A stretch of 64,000 bases of DNA. Origin: Nocardia uniformis NBRC 13702. GTDB taxonomy: Bacteria > Actinomycetota > Actinomycetes > Mycobacteriales > Mycobacteriaceae. The DNA lies in NCBI RefSeq assembly GCF_001613345.1, contig NZ_BDCE01000093.1:32227-96226 (forward strand). The letters are read 5' to 3'. Of the stretch, positions 16,792 to 24,611 are shown one piece after another. The notes beneath the pieces were generated by a model. It was not told where the DNA came from and searched no databases. It was given only the letters and a program-made list of their open reading frames with translations. The position numbers and the translations under genes are program-made. The first letter of the stretch is position 1, and every line of letters starts with the position of its first letter.

Positions 16792-17469
16792 CTAGGGGTC
16801 GAAGTGACTCAGCCCGGTCTGGTAGGCGATTACGACCAGTTGCGCGCGGTCGCGTGCGCCCAGTTTCACCATCGCCCGGCTGACGTGCGTGCGAGCGGTA
16901 GCCGGGCTGAGGAACAAGGCGGCACCGATCTCGTCGTTACTCATGCCTTGCCCGACCAGTGCCACCACTTCGCGCTCACGATCGGTCAGCACCGCGAGCC
17001 GGTCCTCGGCGGACTTGGCGGCCCTGCGCTGCGCGGTGACCTGGCTGATGAGGCGTCGGGTGATCCGGGGGGCGAGCAGGGCGTCCCCGGCGGCGATCAC
17101 CCGGATGGCGTGCAGGAGTTCGGCGGGGCCCGCGTCCTTGAGCAAGAATCCGCTCGCGCCTGCCGCCAGGGCCTCGAAGACATTGTCCTCGGTGTCGTAG
17201 GTCGTGAGGATGAGAACCTTGACCTGTTCCAGCCCGCCGGTCGCGGCGATCTGGCCGGTGGCGCGGATCCCGTCCAGCCGTGGCATGCGGATATCCATGA
17301 GAACGACGTCGGGACGGGTGGCGCGGGCTAGTTCGACGGCTTCCGCGCCATTTGTGGCCTCACCGACCACCGTGATGTCGTCCTCCAGGTCGAGCAGAAC
17401 TTTGAAGCCGGATCGGACCAGGCGTTCGTCGTCGGCGAGTAGCACCTTGATCGGTGGCGTGACGTTCAC
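16792..17469 (-). CDS. NarL/LuxR-family response regulator
   Basis: 225 residues. The receiver domain has the acidic pair (LLADDE), the phospho-acceptor Asp in DVVLMDIRMPRLDG, the Thr switch (LILTTYD) and Lys (FLLKDAG). The C-terminal LuxR HTH reads LTDREREVVALVGQGMSNDE then LSPATARTHVSRAMVKLGAR. It partners the kinase at 17466-18680; the coding regions overlap by 4 nt. The divergent DUF6220-multicopper oxidase genes are the probable targets, with a palindrome at 18736-18753. Confidence 0.92.
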   Translation of the reverse strand: MNVTPPIKVLLADDERLVRSGFKVLLDLEDDITVVGEATNGAEAVELARATRPDVVLMDIRMPRLDGIRATGQIAATGGLEQVKVLILTTYDTEDNVFEALAAGASGFLLKDAGPAELLHAIRVIAAGDALLAPRITRRLISQVTAQRRAAKSAEDRLAVLTDREREVVALVGQGMSNDEIGAALFLSPATARTHVSRAMVKLGARDRAQLVVIAYQTGLSHFDP

Positions 17470-18680
17470 GGGCGCGACCCCACCGGGGCGAGCGGCAGGT
17501 AGGCGATGATGTCGAACCCACCATCGGGACGCGACTTCGCGTCGAGTTCACCGCCGAGCAGTTGGCAGCGTTCGCGCATTCCGACGATCCCTCGACCGGT
17601 CGTGGCCGAGTTGGGGGTCGGGACGTGCGTGGAGTCGCGGCGGCCCTCGTCGGCCACCCGTATCCTCAGGGCATCGATGCCCGGCTCGAGCGACACAGTC
17701 ACGCGGGTCGGTCCGACGTGCCGGATGACGTTGGTAATCGCCTCCTGCACAATGCGATACGCGGCGCTACCTACCGCGCTCGGGAGTGGCGTTACCGGCG
17801 AGGTCTGTTCGATGGTGATGTCGAGCCCAGCATTGCGGGCCTTATCGGCGAGTTCGCGCACCTGGTCGAATCCGGGATAGGGCTCGCGTTCGTCGCCGTC
17901 GCGCAGGACACCGAGGATGGCGCGCATTTCGTGTAGCGCGCGCGAACTGGTCTGCTCGATGGTGCGCAGCGCTTCCCGGGCCTGTTCCGGTCGTTTGTCG
18001 AGTACGTGTGCGGTGACACCGGATTGCACATTGATAATGGCGATGGCGTGGGCGACGGTGTCGTGTACTTCGCGCGCGATGCGTAGCCGTTCGGCGTCGA
18101 CCCGCGCCCGGGTCTCCTCGTCGCGAGACCGTTCCGCCAGTTCAGCCCGTTCTTGTGCATCGGCGGCGATGACACGACGAGACCGGACGGATTCGCCGAG
18201 CGTTGTGCTGATCACCGACGCACCGATCCGGAAGAACACCCAGCCGATGGCCACGCGCGGTTCGATATCGGCCGCGGCGATCAGCCAGCCGAGGGCCAGC
18301 GCCGTGATTCCGCCAGCGGCGATCATCAGGGTCCGGCGCCCGTCGCCGTAGGCGGTGAGGGTGTAAAGGGCCACGAAGAGGCTGAGATAGGAAAGCCGGT
18401 CGGGGAAGTCGAGGCCGAAGTAGATCAGGCTGGCCACCGCGGTGATCGTGAACACCAGCATTGGTCGGCGGCGGCGGAGGGCGATGGCCACACCACTCAC
18501 GACCAGCAGGGCATATCCGAAGGCCGACACGGGTTTCGGTACCGGTTCGAGTGGCACCGGGATCGCGGCGCTCTGCACCTGGACCACGGTGACGAACAGC
18601 GCGAGTAGCACATCCGGTAACCAGGCGGGCCGGCGTGTGAACCAGGCGGACAACTGTTGCGATACCGCCCGCAGATCCAT
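17466..18680 (-). CDS. Sensor histidine kinase (HisKA_3/NarL-type)
   Basis: 404 residues. About five membrane helices in the first 180 residues and little extracytoplasmic sequence, so the signal is probably sensed in or at the membrane. The phospho-acceptor His is in RIAREVHDTVAHAIAIINVQ. The HATPase domain has the N box EAITNVIRHVGPTRV, the G1 region RIRVADEGR and the GIVGMRERCQLLGGELDAKS G2 region. It is the first gene of the two-gene operon with the response regulator. Confidence 0.92.
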   Translation of the reverse strand: MDLRAVSQQLSAWFTRRPAWLPDVLLALFVTVVQVQSAAIPVPLEPVPKPVSAFGYALLVVSGVAIALRRRRPMLVFTITAVASLIYFGLDFPDRLSYLSLFVALYTLTAYGDGRRTLMIAAGGITALALGWLIAAADIEPRVAIGWVFFRIGASVISTTLGESVRSRRVIAADAQERAELAERSRDEETRARVDAERLRIAREVHDTVAHAIAIINVQSGVTAHVLDKRPEQAREALRTIEQTSSRALHEMRAILGVLRDGDEREPYPGFDQVRELADKARNAGLDITIEQTSPVTPLPSAVGSAAYRIVQEAITNVIRHVGPTRVTVSLEPGIDALRIRVADEGRRDSTHVPTPNSATTGRGIVGMRERCQLLGGELDAKSRPDGGFDIIAYLPLAPVGSRP

Positions 18681-18735
18681 GCGGCGATCGTACGGTACTC
18701 AGGGAAGTCGAACGGCCGCTCAGACGCGTGATCGA

Positions 18736-18753
18736 CTACGTCCACCGACGTAG
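18736..18753. promoter_or_regulatory. Palindrome in the kinase/oxidase divergent promoter
   Basis: Perfect 7-bp arms CTACGTC and GACGTAG around CACC, between the kinase start (18680) and the DUF6220 gene (18844). Its place suggests a binding site for the local response regulator. Confidence 0.5.
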
Positions 18754-18843
18754 CTCAGCGGGATCGCCCTGCGCGGTTTCACGTATACGGTGTCACCCGT
18801 CGCAGGACTCGGAGCGAGGCCGGTCGACGCGACGATCGACGCC

Positions 18844-19260
18844 ATGAAAAAGGTCTTCACCGGTATGGCGGCCCTGCTGCTGCTCGCCGTCATCGCACAG
18901 TTCTATTTGGCCGCGGGCGGCGCCTTCGATACCGCGCCCAATGAGGAATCCTTCCAACCACATCGCATGCTCGGCAACGCGATACTCGTCTTCGCGTTCG
19001 TGGTCACGATTGCCGCCGCCATCGCCCGGATGCCGGGCCGACTCATCGGACTGTCGGGTTTGGTCGCCGGGTTGGCGATCGTGCAATCGGTGATCCGGGA
19101 AATCGCAAAATCACTCGGTGACGGCACCAGCGCCAGCGGCTTGATCTTCGGCCTGCACGCGATCAACGGGCTGGTCATCCTCGGCGTGATCGGGATGATT
19201 GTGCGGCAATCGCAACGGATTTCGTGGACGCCGGTCGATCTCGCCCGAACTTCGTCATGA
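18844..19260 (+). CDS. DUF6220-like small membrane protein
   Basis: 138 residues from ATG 18844 (MKKVFTGMAALLLLAVIAQF). Four hydrophobic helices: residues ~5-22, ~45-62, ~70-88 and ~105-122. The HRMLGNAILVFAFVV and GLHAINGLVILGVIG segments, each with a His at the start of a helix, resemble four-helix DUF6220/cytochrome b561-like proteins that may hold haem. Its stop overlaps the multicopper oxidase ATG by 4 nt, so the two products are probably made together and could form an electron transfer or assembly unit. Confidence 0.72.
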   Translation: MKKVFTGMAALLLLAVIAQFYLAAGGAFDTAPNEESFQPHRMLGNAILVFAFVVTIAAAIARMPGRLIGLSGLVAGLAIVQSVIREIAKSLGDGTSASGLIFGLHAINGLVILGVIGMIVRQSQRISWTPVDLARTSS

Positions 19261-21224
19261 CGACCGCCACCTGGATCCTGCTGGACCACGGCGTCGCGCT
19301 GCTGACCGTCATCGTGTGGTTCGCGGCGGGTGTCACCCTGTCGCTGCGCTGTGTCCGGCTCGCCCGCGTTCTCCTGGTCGCGGCGCTACTGGTGACCTCG
19401 GCCCGGGCGGTGTCGGTAGCTGTGCTGGCGGGTAGGGGCTGGTGGTTCGTTCAGGAGAAAGTGCTCCTCGGGCTGCCGATGATCGGAGTGGCCGCACTGG
19501 CCGCCACGGTGATCACCGGGCCGCGGCTGCTCGCCCGAGTCGAAGCCGCCCGGCAGCCCGAAACTATCGATGCCGCAGGCGTTGTCGCGTTGCTCACAGC
19601 TGCTTACGCCGCATTGGCAGGTTTCGTGGTGACCTTCCTCTTCGGATACCCGCTGACGCTCGGCACCGCGTTGCTGACGATCGCACTCGTCTGCGCCGGC
19701 GCGCTGCTGACGGTGCGAGTGCTCGCGACATCGGACGCCGACGAGGCATCGGATATCGATCCGACCGGGCCGGAGGTTTCGCGCCGCCGCTTTTTCGGCT
19801 TCGCTGGTGGTCTGGTGGTCGTCGGTGCGGCGGCTACCGGTGTGGGTCTGTCCGTGCGCCCCGGCGCGTCGATGACCGATGGTGGTGGTCCCGATCCGAT
19901 ATCCCGTACGGCCGTCTCGGTGACCGATCTGCGGTGTACCGCCGCACCGGCACCGGGTGGCGTCCGGCGCGAATATGTCTTGGAGGCAAGGAAAGCCACG
20001 CTGCGCTCGGAGTCCGGGCATGACATCGACGCATGGACCTTCGACGGCACGGTGCCCGGCCCGCCGATTACGGCTGTCCGGGGCGATCTCATCGAGGTCA
20101 CACTGGTCAACCACGATATCGACGACGGAGTAACCCTGCACTGGCATGGCTACGACGTGCCGTGTGGAGAGGACGGTGCGCCGGGCGTCACCCAGGACGT
20201 GGTGCGGCCCGGCGGCGAATTCGTCTACCGGTTTCGAGCCGACCAAGCCGGAACCTACTGGTACCACACGCATCATGCGTCACACCTCGGCGTGCGCCGG
20301 GGGCTTTACGGCACTCTCGTCGTGAAACCCCGCACCGAAAACCACACCGAGCAACTGGATCTGACGCTGCCCGTGCACACCTTCGACGGCATCGCCACGA
20401 TCGCGGGCGGACTCGAACACCTCGCACCGGCAGGTACCACGGTACGGCTGCGAATAATCAACACCGACTCAGATCCACACCGATTCGCATTAGCGGGCAC
20501 CGCATTCCGGGTGGCGGCCGTCGACGGCCGCGACCTCGAACGACCCGGCGAGATCAGCCGGATCGGGCTGCGACTGCCCGCATCCGGACGCTACGACCTG
20601 GTATTCGATATGCCGAGCACCCCCGTAGCGCTGATACTCGACGACCATGCCCCCACCGTGTGGCTGCGACCCCGGTCCGATGCCCCGGACACCGAACCGT
20701 CCACATCGGGCACCGCGAGCTGGCCCGAACTCGACCTGCTGACATACGGCACCTCGGTCCCGGTCGCATTGCGCACCGCCACCGCCGACCGGCACTTCAC
20801 CCTGGTTCTCGACCGTGGGGTGGCTATGGTCGACGGAACACCGGCATACGCACAGACTGTCAACGGCCGCGGGCACCCGTCGATCCCCGATCAGCTTGTC
20901 GACGAAGGCGATATCGTGCGCTTCACCGTGGTCAACCGCAGTCTCGAGACCCACCCCTGGCATCTACACGGCCACCCGGTGCTGATCCTCTCCAGAGACG
21001 GGACGGCGTCATCGGGCAGCCCACTGTGGGTCGACACCTTCGATGTTCGCCCCGGACAGGTATGGGAGGTCGCCTTCAGAGCCTCGAATCCGGGCATCTG
21101 GATGAACCACTGCCACAACCTGCCCCATGCTCATCAGGGGATGATGCTGCAATTGCGCTACGACGGTGTCACCAGCCCATTCGACGGTATGCATGCCGTC
21201 GGGGCGAGCCACAACCACCCGTAG
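19257..21224 (+). CDS. Multicopper oxidase with N-terminal membrane domain
   Basis: 655 residues from ATG 19257. The first ~165 residues hold four to five membrane helices (LLDHGVALLTVIVWFAAGVT, GVVALLTAAYAALAGFVVTF). Then a twin-arginine-like RRRFFGFAGGLVVVGAAATG segment precedes the cupredoxin domains. All four copper motifs are present: HWHGYD, WYHTHHASH, HPWHLHGHPV and MNHCHNLPHAHQGMM, giving type 1, 2 and 3 copper sites. It should oxidise a substrate (metal, phenol or nitrite-like) with O2 outside the membrane while anchored. The plus-strand partner is DUF6220, and the divergent two-component system is the likely regulator. Confidence 0.88.
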   Translation: MTTATWILLDHGVALLTVIVWFAAGVTLSLRCVRLARVLLVAALLVTSARAVSVAVLAGRGWWFVQEKVLLGLPMIGVAALAATVITGPRLLARVEAARQPETIDAAGVVALLTAAYAALAGFVVTFLFGYPLTLGTALLTIALVCAGALLTVRVLATSDADEASDIDPTGPEVSRRRFFGFAGGLVVVGAAATGVGLSVRPGASMTDGGGPDPISRTAVSVTDLRCTAAPAPGGVRREYVLEARKATLRSESGHDIDAWTFDGTVPGPPITAVRGDLIEVTLVNHDIDDGVTLHWHGYDVPCGEDGAPGVTQDVVRPGGEFVYRFRADQAGTYWYHTHHASHLGVRRGLYGTLVVKPRTENHTEQLDLTLPVHTFDGIATIAGGLEHLAPAGTTVRLRIINTDSDPHRFALAGTAFRVAAVDGRDLERPGEISRIGLRLPASGRYDLVFDMPSTPVALILDDHAPTVWLRPRSDAPDTEPSTSGTASWPELDLLTYGTSVPVALRTATADRHFTLVLDRGVAMVDGTPAYAQTVNGRGHPSIPDQLVDEGDIVRFTVVNRSLETHPWHLHGHPVLILSRDGTASSGSPLWVDTFDVRPGQVWEVAFRASNPGIWMNHCHNLPHAHQGMMLQLRYDGVTSPFDGMHAVGASHNHP

Positions 21225-21340
21225 CCGCCGCGATCGGCTACCGATCACCCTGCGAATAAATCGGTTTCGTTCGGGAAACTCCGGTGTTAGCGTGAATTCA
21301 GCGAAATCCACCGACGACAGGAAAGGCGGTCACCATAACG

Positions 21341-21424
21341 ATGTTGCAGCTTCAGCAGAACCAGCGCGGGATCGACCGTACCTTCCTTCTTCGCGTACGT
21401 ATCGCCGTACGGAGTGGTCCCTAG
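21341..21424 (+). CDS. Possible 27-residue leader-like small ORF
   Basis: ATG at 21341 to TAG at 21424 encodes a peptide starting MLQLQQNQRGID and ending LLRVRIAVRSGP. GGAAAGG lies about 14 nt upstream. Eleven residues before the end it resembles the R-x-ID-x-RV pattern of actinobacterial leader peptides but lacks their Cys run. A strong intrinsic terminator begins 24 bp after the stop, as in attenuators. No regulated protein gene follows; the two tRNA genes do. Confidence 0.4.
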   Translation: MLQLQQNQRGIDRTFLLRVRIAVRSGP

Positions 21425-21447
21425 ATCTCCCCTACCCGAGATCACCG

Positions 21448-21489
21448 AAAGGGGTCGCTCCACGGCACATCGCCAGGAGCGACCCCTTT
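21448..21489 (+). terminator. Strong intrinsic terminator
   Basis: Perfect 14-bp arms AAAGGGGTCGCTCC and GGAGCGACCCCTTT with a 14-nt loop and TTTT at the end. It lies between the small ORF (or the oxidase gene) and the first tRNA. Confidence 0.8.
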
Positions 21490-21500
21490 TCCGTGTCTAT

Positions 21501-21575
21501 TCCCTCGTAGCCCAACTGGCAGGAGGCGTCGGATTCAGAATCCGGACAGGGTGAGTTCGAATCTCACCGAGGGAA
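21501..21575 (+). tRNA. tRNA with CAG anticodon on a class I body (nominal tRNA-Leu)
   Basis: A complete cloverleaf: acceptor TCCCTCG/CGAGGGA, D-arm 21510-21527, anticodon stem TCGGA/TCCGG with loop TTCAGAA, variable loop ACAGG, T-arm GTGAG-TTCGAAT-CTCAC, discriminator A. The anticodon at 21536-21538 is CAG, which reads CUG (Leu). The variable region is only 5 nt, whereas bacterial tRNA-Leu has a long variable arm, so the amino acid it carries is uncertain. CCA is not encoded (CCC follows). Confidence 0.75.
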
Positions 21576-21643
21576 CCCAACTTTCACGCCCCGCGCACCT
21601 CAGCGTGGAGTAGATGTCAATGGCGATATCCGCGCGGGGCCGA

Positions 21644-21718
21644 GTGTCCGTAGCTCAAAGGAAGAGCTCCTCTCTACGAAGGAGGAGGTTGGAGGTTCGA
21701 ATCCTCTCGGGCACACCA
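21644..21718 (+). tRNA. tRNA-Arg(ACG), divergent copy with encoded CCA
   Basis: Cloverleaf with acceptor GTGTCCG/CGGGCAC, D-arm GCTC-AAAGGAA-GAGC, anticodon stem CCTCT/GGAGG, loop CTACGAA, variable AGGTT, T-arm GGAGG-TTCGAAT-CCTCT, discriminator A at 21715 and CCA at 21716-21718. The anticodon ACG is at 21676-21678. The acceptor and anticodon stems carry G-U pairs and the D-loop is short, unlike the usual housekeeping tRNA-Arg(ACG), so this is probably an accessory isodecoder. It lies 68 bp after the CAG tRNA. Confidence 0.8.
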
Positions 21719-22199
21719 GCACCATCTTCACACTATGGCGGGGGGCAATACGTCCGCGCGCGGGTGGCAGCAGTTTCTCCAGGATGCCGATACGGCGGTG
21801 CCGCCGGATCGGGTGGCTGTTCGGCGGGAAAGCCGCCGTGATCGGGCTGGGCGATACGGCTCTCGGCCTGACCGTGTTCCTGGTGGACACGCTCACTCGA
21901 TAGGACGGCCGGTCGGCGGTGCGATGCCCGCCGATCGGCGGGGCAACTACCGAAATCCGCCGGATGGTCCGCGACCCGTGCTGCGGAGCGAAAACGACCG
22001 AGGTGTCCACTGGCCGCCTACGAGATTCCCGAACTGCCCCTGCCTGATATTCGCGACTTCTTCCGGCAGGTGATCTGGCGTGGCGGGACTTCCAGGATCA
22101 TTCGGAGCTCGCACGCAACCCTGGCCTCGACCGATCATCCCCGGCTCGGCGACCGGTACTGTCGCATCTGGACTCCGGTGGCGAGCACCCTGAAACTCA
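21719..22199. other. Non-coding or degraded stretch after the tRNAs
   Basis: About 480 bp without a convincing gene. Short frames look like broken coding: one has ARGWQQFLQDADTAVPPDRV (from 21735, plus strand), another AAVIGLGDTALGLTVFLVDT in a shifted frame, and a third PELPLPDIRDFFRQVIW near 22030. They could be parts of one frameshifted gene, but I recognise no family. No integrase or insertion sequence is visible. Confidence 0.4.
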
Positions 22200-22616
22200 T
22201 CACGGATTGGCGAACTGTGTGGCGAACTCCCCGAGGGGCTCGATTTCGGTGATCACGTCGATCAGCACACCACTGGGGTCGGCGACGATGAAGTGTCGCT
22301 GCCCGAATTCCTCACTGCGCAACTCCAGTTCGGGGTGGAGTCCTTCGCTGACGACGAGCCGTTCCCACTCCGCGTCCACGTCCTCGACCTCGAAGTTGAG
22401 CAGCAATCCCTGTACGGGCCTGCGATACGCCTCGGGAACCGTCGGGTGGGTGTAGTCGAGCAGGGCCAGTTCGTACGGCTGTTCGCCCGGTCGACGCAGG
22501 CTCACATACCAGTCGGCTTCGAAGGTCACGTCGAACCCGAACAGCCTGGTGTAGAAGTCACGGGACTCCTGGATTCGCGATGTACCAATGACCGGATAAA
22601 AGCTGGTGAGTTTCAT
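22200..22616 (-). CDS. VOC family protein
   Basis: 138 residues, single glyoxalase-like domain: SFYPVIGTSRIQESRDFYTR at the N-terminus, LLLNFEVEDVDAEWERL in the middle and HFIVADPSGVLIDVITEIEP at the end. The typical first metal His is replaced (YPVIGT), and Asp replaces the final Glu, so it may be a binding protein rather than a metal enzyme. Isolated between degraded DNA on both sides; convergent with nothing obvious. Start ATG 22616 has a weak GGGA upstream. Confidence 0.78.
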   Translation of the reverse strand: MKLTSFYPVIGTSRIQESRDFYTRLFGFDVTFEADWYVSLRRPGEQPYELALLDYTHPTVPEAYRRPVQGLLLNFEVEDVDAEWERLVVSEGLHPELELRSEEFGQRHFIVADPSGVLIDVITEIEPLGEFATQFANP

Positions 22617-22863
22617 GAGGGTATCCCTGAGTTCGTAGATGTATGGTGTCGGCGCCCTGCATATCCAAGGCGGTGGGATGTAGCTGATCTGGGTTCCAGC
22701 CTGTCCCGCAGCGGATTTCGTGCGAACCGAACTCGAGACTGCCCGCTACGCGTAGCCCGAACAACACGGAAATTCCATAGCTGGCGATTACATCCGCTTA
22801 TCCATCGTGCTCCCAGCGGCCGGGTCGAGACATCTGGGCCGTTGCCGATCCGACAGCGGGCTG

Positions 22864-22962
22864 ACGCCTGGTGCGGTAGCTGTCGCGGCTGTCGGCGAGC
22901 AGCAGGTCCGGCGCTTCCATGGCGGCGAAGTGCCCGCCGCGGTCGCACTCGGTCCAGGCGAC
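22864..22962 (-). pseudogene. C-terminal remnant of an epoxide-hydrolase-like alpha/beta hydrolase
   Basis: Minus-strand translation gives VAWTECDRGGHFAAMEAPDL and then LLADSRDSYRTRR. This matches the conserved end of multidomain epoxide hydrolases, where the catalytic His is in GGHFAA followed by an E-P-D/E-LL helix. Nothing like the rest of the hydrolase (oxyanion HGWP, nucleophile GxDxG) is present upstream, so only the tail remains. Confidence 0.6.
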
Positions 22963-23219
22963 GCGCGCTGTCGAGCGCGGCCCGCCACCACCGTCCGGCA
23001 GCGGTGACATGCGCTGTGCCTGATCCCAGCGCACTGTCGATTCAGCGGACTCGATGTTCCCGGAGGTATCCGCCGAGTGACGGTATCCACCCCTGCCGAT
23101 GGCGGGTTTGCGTGCCGGGTTCGAATCAGCCCGAACCCGAATAGCATTGGCGGCCTTTCGGTTACCGGTGCGAGACGCACGACCGGTCAGCACAGGGCGT
23201 CGGCGCGACCATGGACCCT

Positions 23220-23318
23220 TCAGGAGCGCGGCAGCCGCAGTTCGACGCGGAAACCGCCATCGCCGGTACGACCACTGAGCAGCTGCCCGTCCAACAGTTC
23301 CGCACGCTCGCTGGCGCC
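23220..23318 (-). pseudogene. C-terminal remnant of a sensor histidine kinase
   Basis: Minus-strand frame ends SERAELLDGQLLSGRTGDGG then FRVELRLP and a stop. This is the last part of a HATPase domain (GMRERAELLGGxL...GGFxVxxxLP pattern). No H box or N box lies upstream in any frame, so it is a fragment. Together with 22864-22962 it marks 22.6-23.4 kb as decayed DNA; I see no intact gene in that stretch. Confidence 0.6.
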
Positions 23319-23443
23319 GCTCCGTAATGCCGCGACGGTCGCCCATCGACTGGACGGTGGCGCGAAGTCGTTTACCCGGCAATGGTTTTCGGCTAGCCCG
23401 GTGCGGCGAACCGATTCATGCCGTATCGGCAGTCGAGGTGGGC

Positions 23444-23728
23444 TCAGTCGTCGCGGAATTGTTCGACACGGTGCGATAGACGTTCGGTGAAGGTTTCCGC
23501 CCACACCTGTGACTCGTCGCCGACCTGGGGCGGTGTCCGCGGCGCGGGCACAACCGCGGGGAACGCACGCCCGAGGCTCTTTCCCGGCTTGGTTCCCACC
23601 GCCAGCAGTCGCACACCCCAGCAGACATACGCCTCCAAGCTCATTCCGGCGCACTCGGCGGCGTCGCGCAGATGCTGCCACTCGACGTCATCCATGGTCA
23701 CGGTCACCGCGATATCCCTGGTCGTCAT
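23444..23728 (-). CDS. Small protein with ribbon-helix-helix-like N-terminus
   Basis: 94 residues from ATG 23728 (a TTG at 23737 is also possible). It begins MTTRDIAVTVTMDDVEWQHL and continues RDAAECAGMSLEAYVCWGVR, a beta strand followed by two helices as in RHH DNA-binding proteins. The C-terminal half is Pro-rich and then helical (FTERLSHRVEQFRDD). No toxin gene lies next to it. It could be a small regulator; the fold call is tentative. Confidence 0.55.
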   Translation of the reverse strand: MTTRDIAVTVTMDDVEWQHLRDAAECAGMSLEAYVCWGVRLLAVGTKPGKSLGRAFPAVVPAPRTPPQVGDESQVWAETFTERLSHRVEQFRDD

Positions 23729-23830
23729 ACCTGACAACGGTAGTCGTACCGGTTTCGGCGCAGGACCGGTTCGACCGCGTTGTGTCGCGCCTCGGCCACG
23801 ATGTACGGCAGATTATCGGGTATCTGCTCT

Positions 23831-24034
23831 TTACCGAGGACGACCGAACTCGCTGTCGGTAACCCACGCGGCGAACGCATCCCATTCGCCGGGGGTGAAG
23901 AGGAGGGCGGGGCCGGACGGGTTCTTGGAGTCACGCACCCCGACCATGCTTTTCGGTAGCCAGGCCACTTCGCCGCATTCGGTCTGGCCGCTGCTGTGAC
24001 TACTTGGGTAACTGCTGGGTGCGGTGGCGGGCAC
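23831..24034 (-). CDS. DUF397 domain protein
   Basis: 67 residues from GTG 24034. TECGEVAWLPKSMVGVRDSK then NPSGPALLFTPGEWDAFAAW is the DUF397 pattern. The usual W-x-KSSYS start is reduced to SSYPSSHSSG. In actinomycetes DUF397 genes pair with XRE/DUF5753 regulators (WhiJ/AbaA-like systems), where the small protein modulates the regulator. The XRE gene at 24605 and another DUF397 at 25600 are close by. Confidence 0.72.
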   Translation of the reverse strand: MPATAPSSYPSSHSSGQTECGEVAWLPKSMVGVRDSKNPSGPALLFTPGEWDAFAAWVTDSEFGRPR

Positions 24035-24172
24035 GGACCGCCCTGGTCGTGTCCGGGCGGATGGTGCTCGACGCGCGGGGCACGCGGGCACCGACGGTGG
24101 CTCGAACGCCTCTGTTCACACTCATGCGGAACGCAGTATCGAATTGCGCCGCAGCGTTTTTCGGAGGTCGAC

Positions 24173-24478
24173 ATGTACTCCGATGATCGCGAACAGGTCG
24201 AACTTCAGGTCATCCAGGACGTTCTCGATACCGTCGAAACCCAACTGCGGGAACGCGAACGGCGCGGATGGCGGTTGACAGTGCCGCGCTCGCAGGTCTA
24301 CGCGACCGTCCTGTACGCCGTCATCGTCAGCGCCCGAGCCTCACACGCCTTCCCGGCCACACTCGACCGGGCCGACATTCTCGACGAGTTCTTCGACGGT
24401 ATCGAATCTTCCGATTCCCTCGATGCCAGGCAACCCGTCGAGGACGCCGTCAGGAACCACACGGTGCACGTGAACTGA
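24173..24478 (+). CDS. Hypothetical protein of the XRE/DUF397 cluster
   Basis: 101 residues from ATG 24173, preceded by a strong GGAGG at 7-nt spacing. The sequence is acidic and helical: MYSDDREQVELQVIQDVLDT, QLRERERRGWRLTVPRSQVY, then YAVIVSARASHAFPATLDRA and DILDEFFDGIESSDSLDAR. No family recognised. It runs in the same direction as the XRE regulator 127 bp downstream, between the DUF397 gene and the regulator, and may belong to that system. Confidence 0.6.
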   Translation: MYSDDREQVELQVIQDVLDTVETQLRERERRGWRLTVPRSQVYATVLYAVIVSARASHAFPATLDRADILDEFFDGIESSDSLDARQPVEDAVRNHTVHVN

Positions 24479-24576
24479 GGCGGAGACCGCTCACCCGACC
24501 CCATTCTCGGACCTGCTGGCGCACACGCGATTCCATGGGTGATTCAAGCCATGACCGGTCAGGTCTTGACTCGGAT

Positions 24577-24611
24577 GAATCGAGATGATTCGATCTGAAT
24601 CATCATGAATC
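24577..24611. promoter_or_regulatory. Phased GAATC/GATTC array over the XRE gene start
   Basis: GAATC at 24577, GATTC at 24587, GAATC at 24597 and GAATC at 24607 start exactly 10 bp apart, so they lie on one face of the helix. A -35-like TTGACT is at 24566-24571, and the array covers the -10 region and the ATG (24605). This looks like an autoregulatory operator for the XRE protein. Confidence 0.6.
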
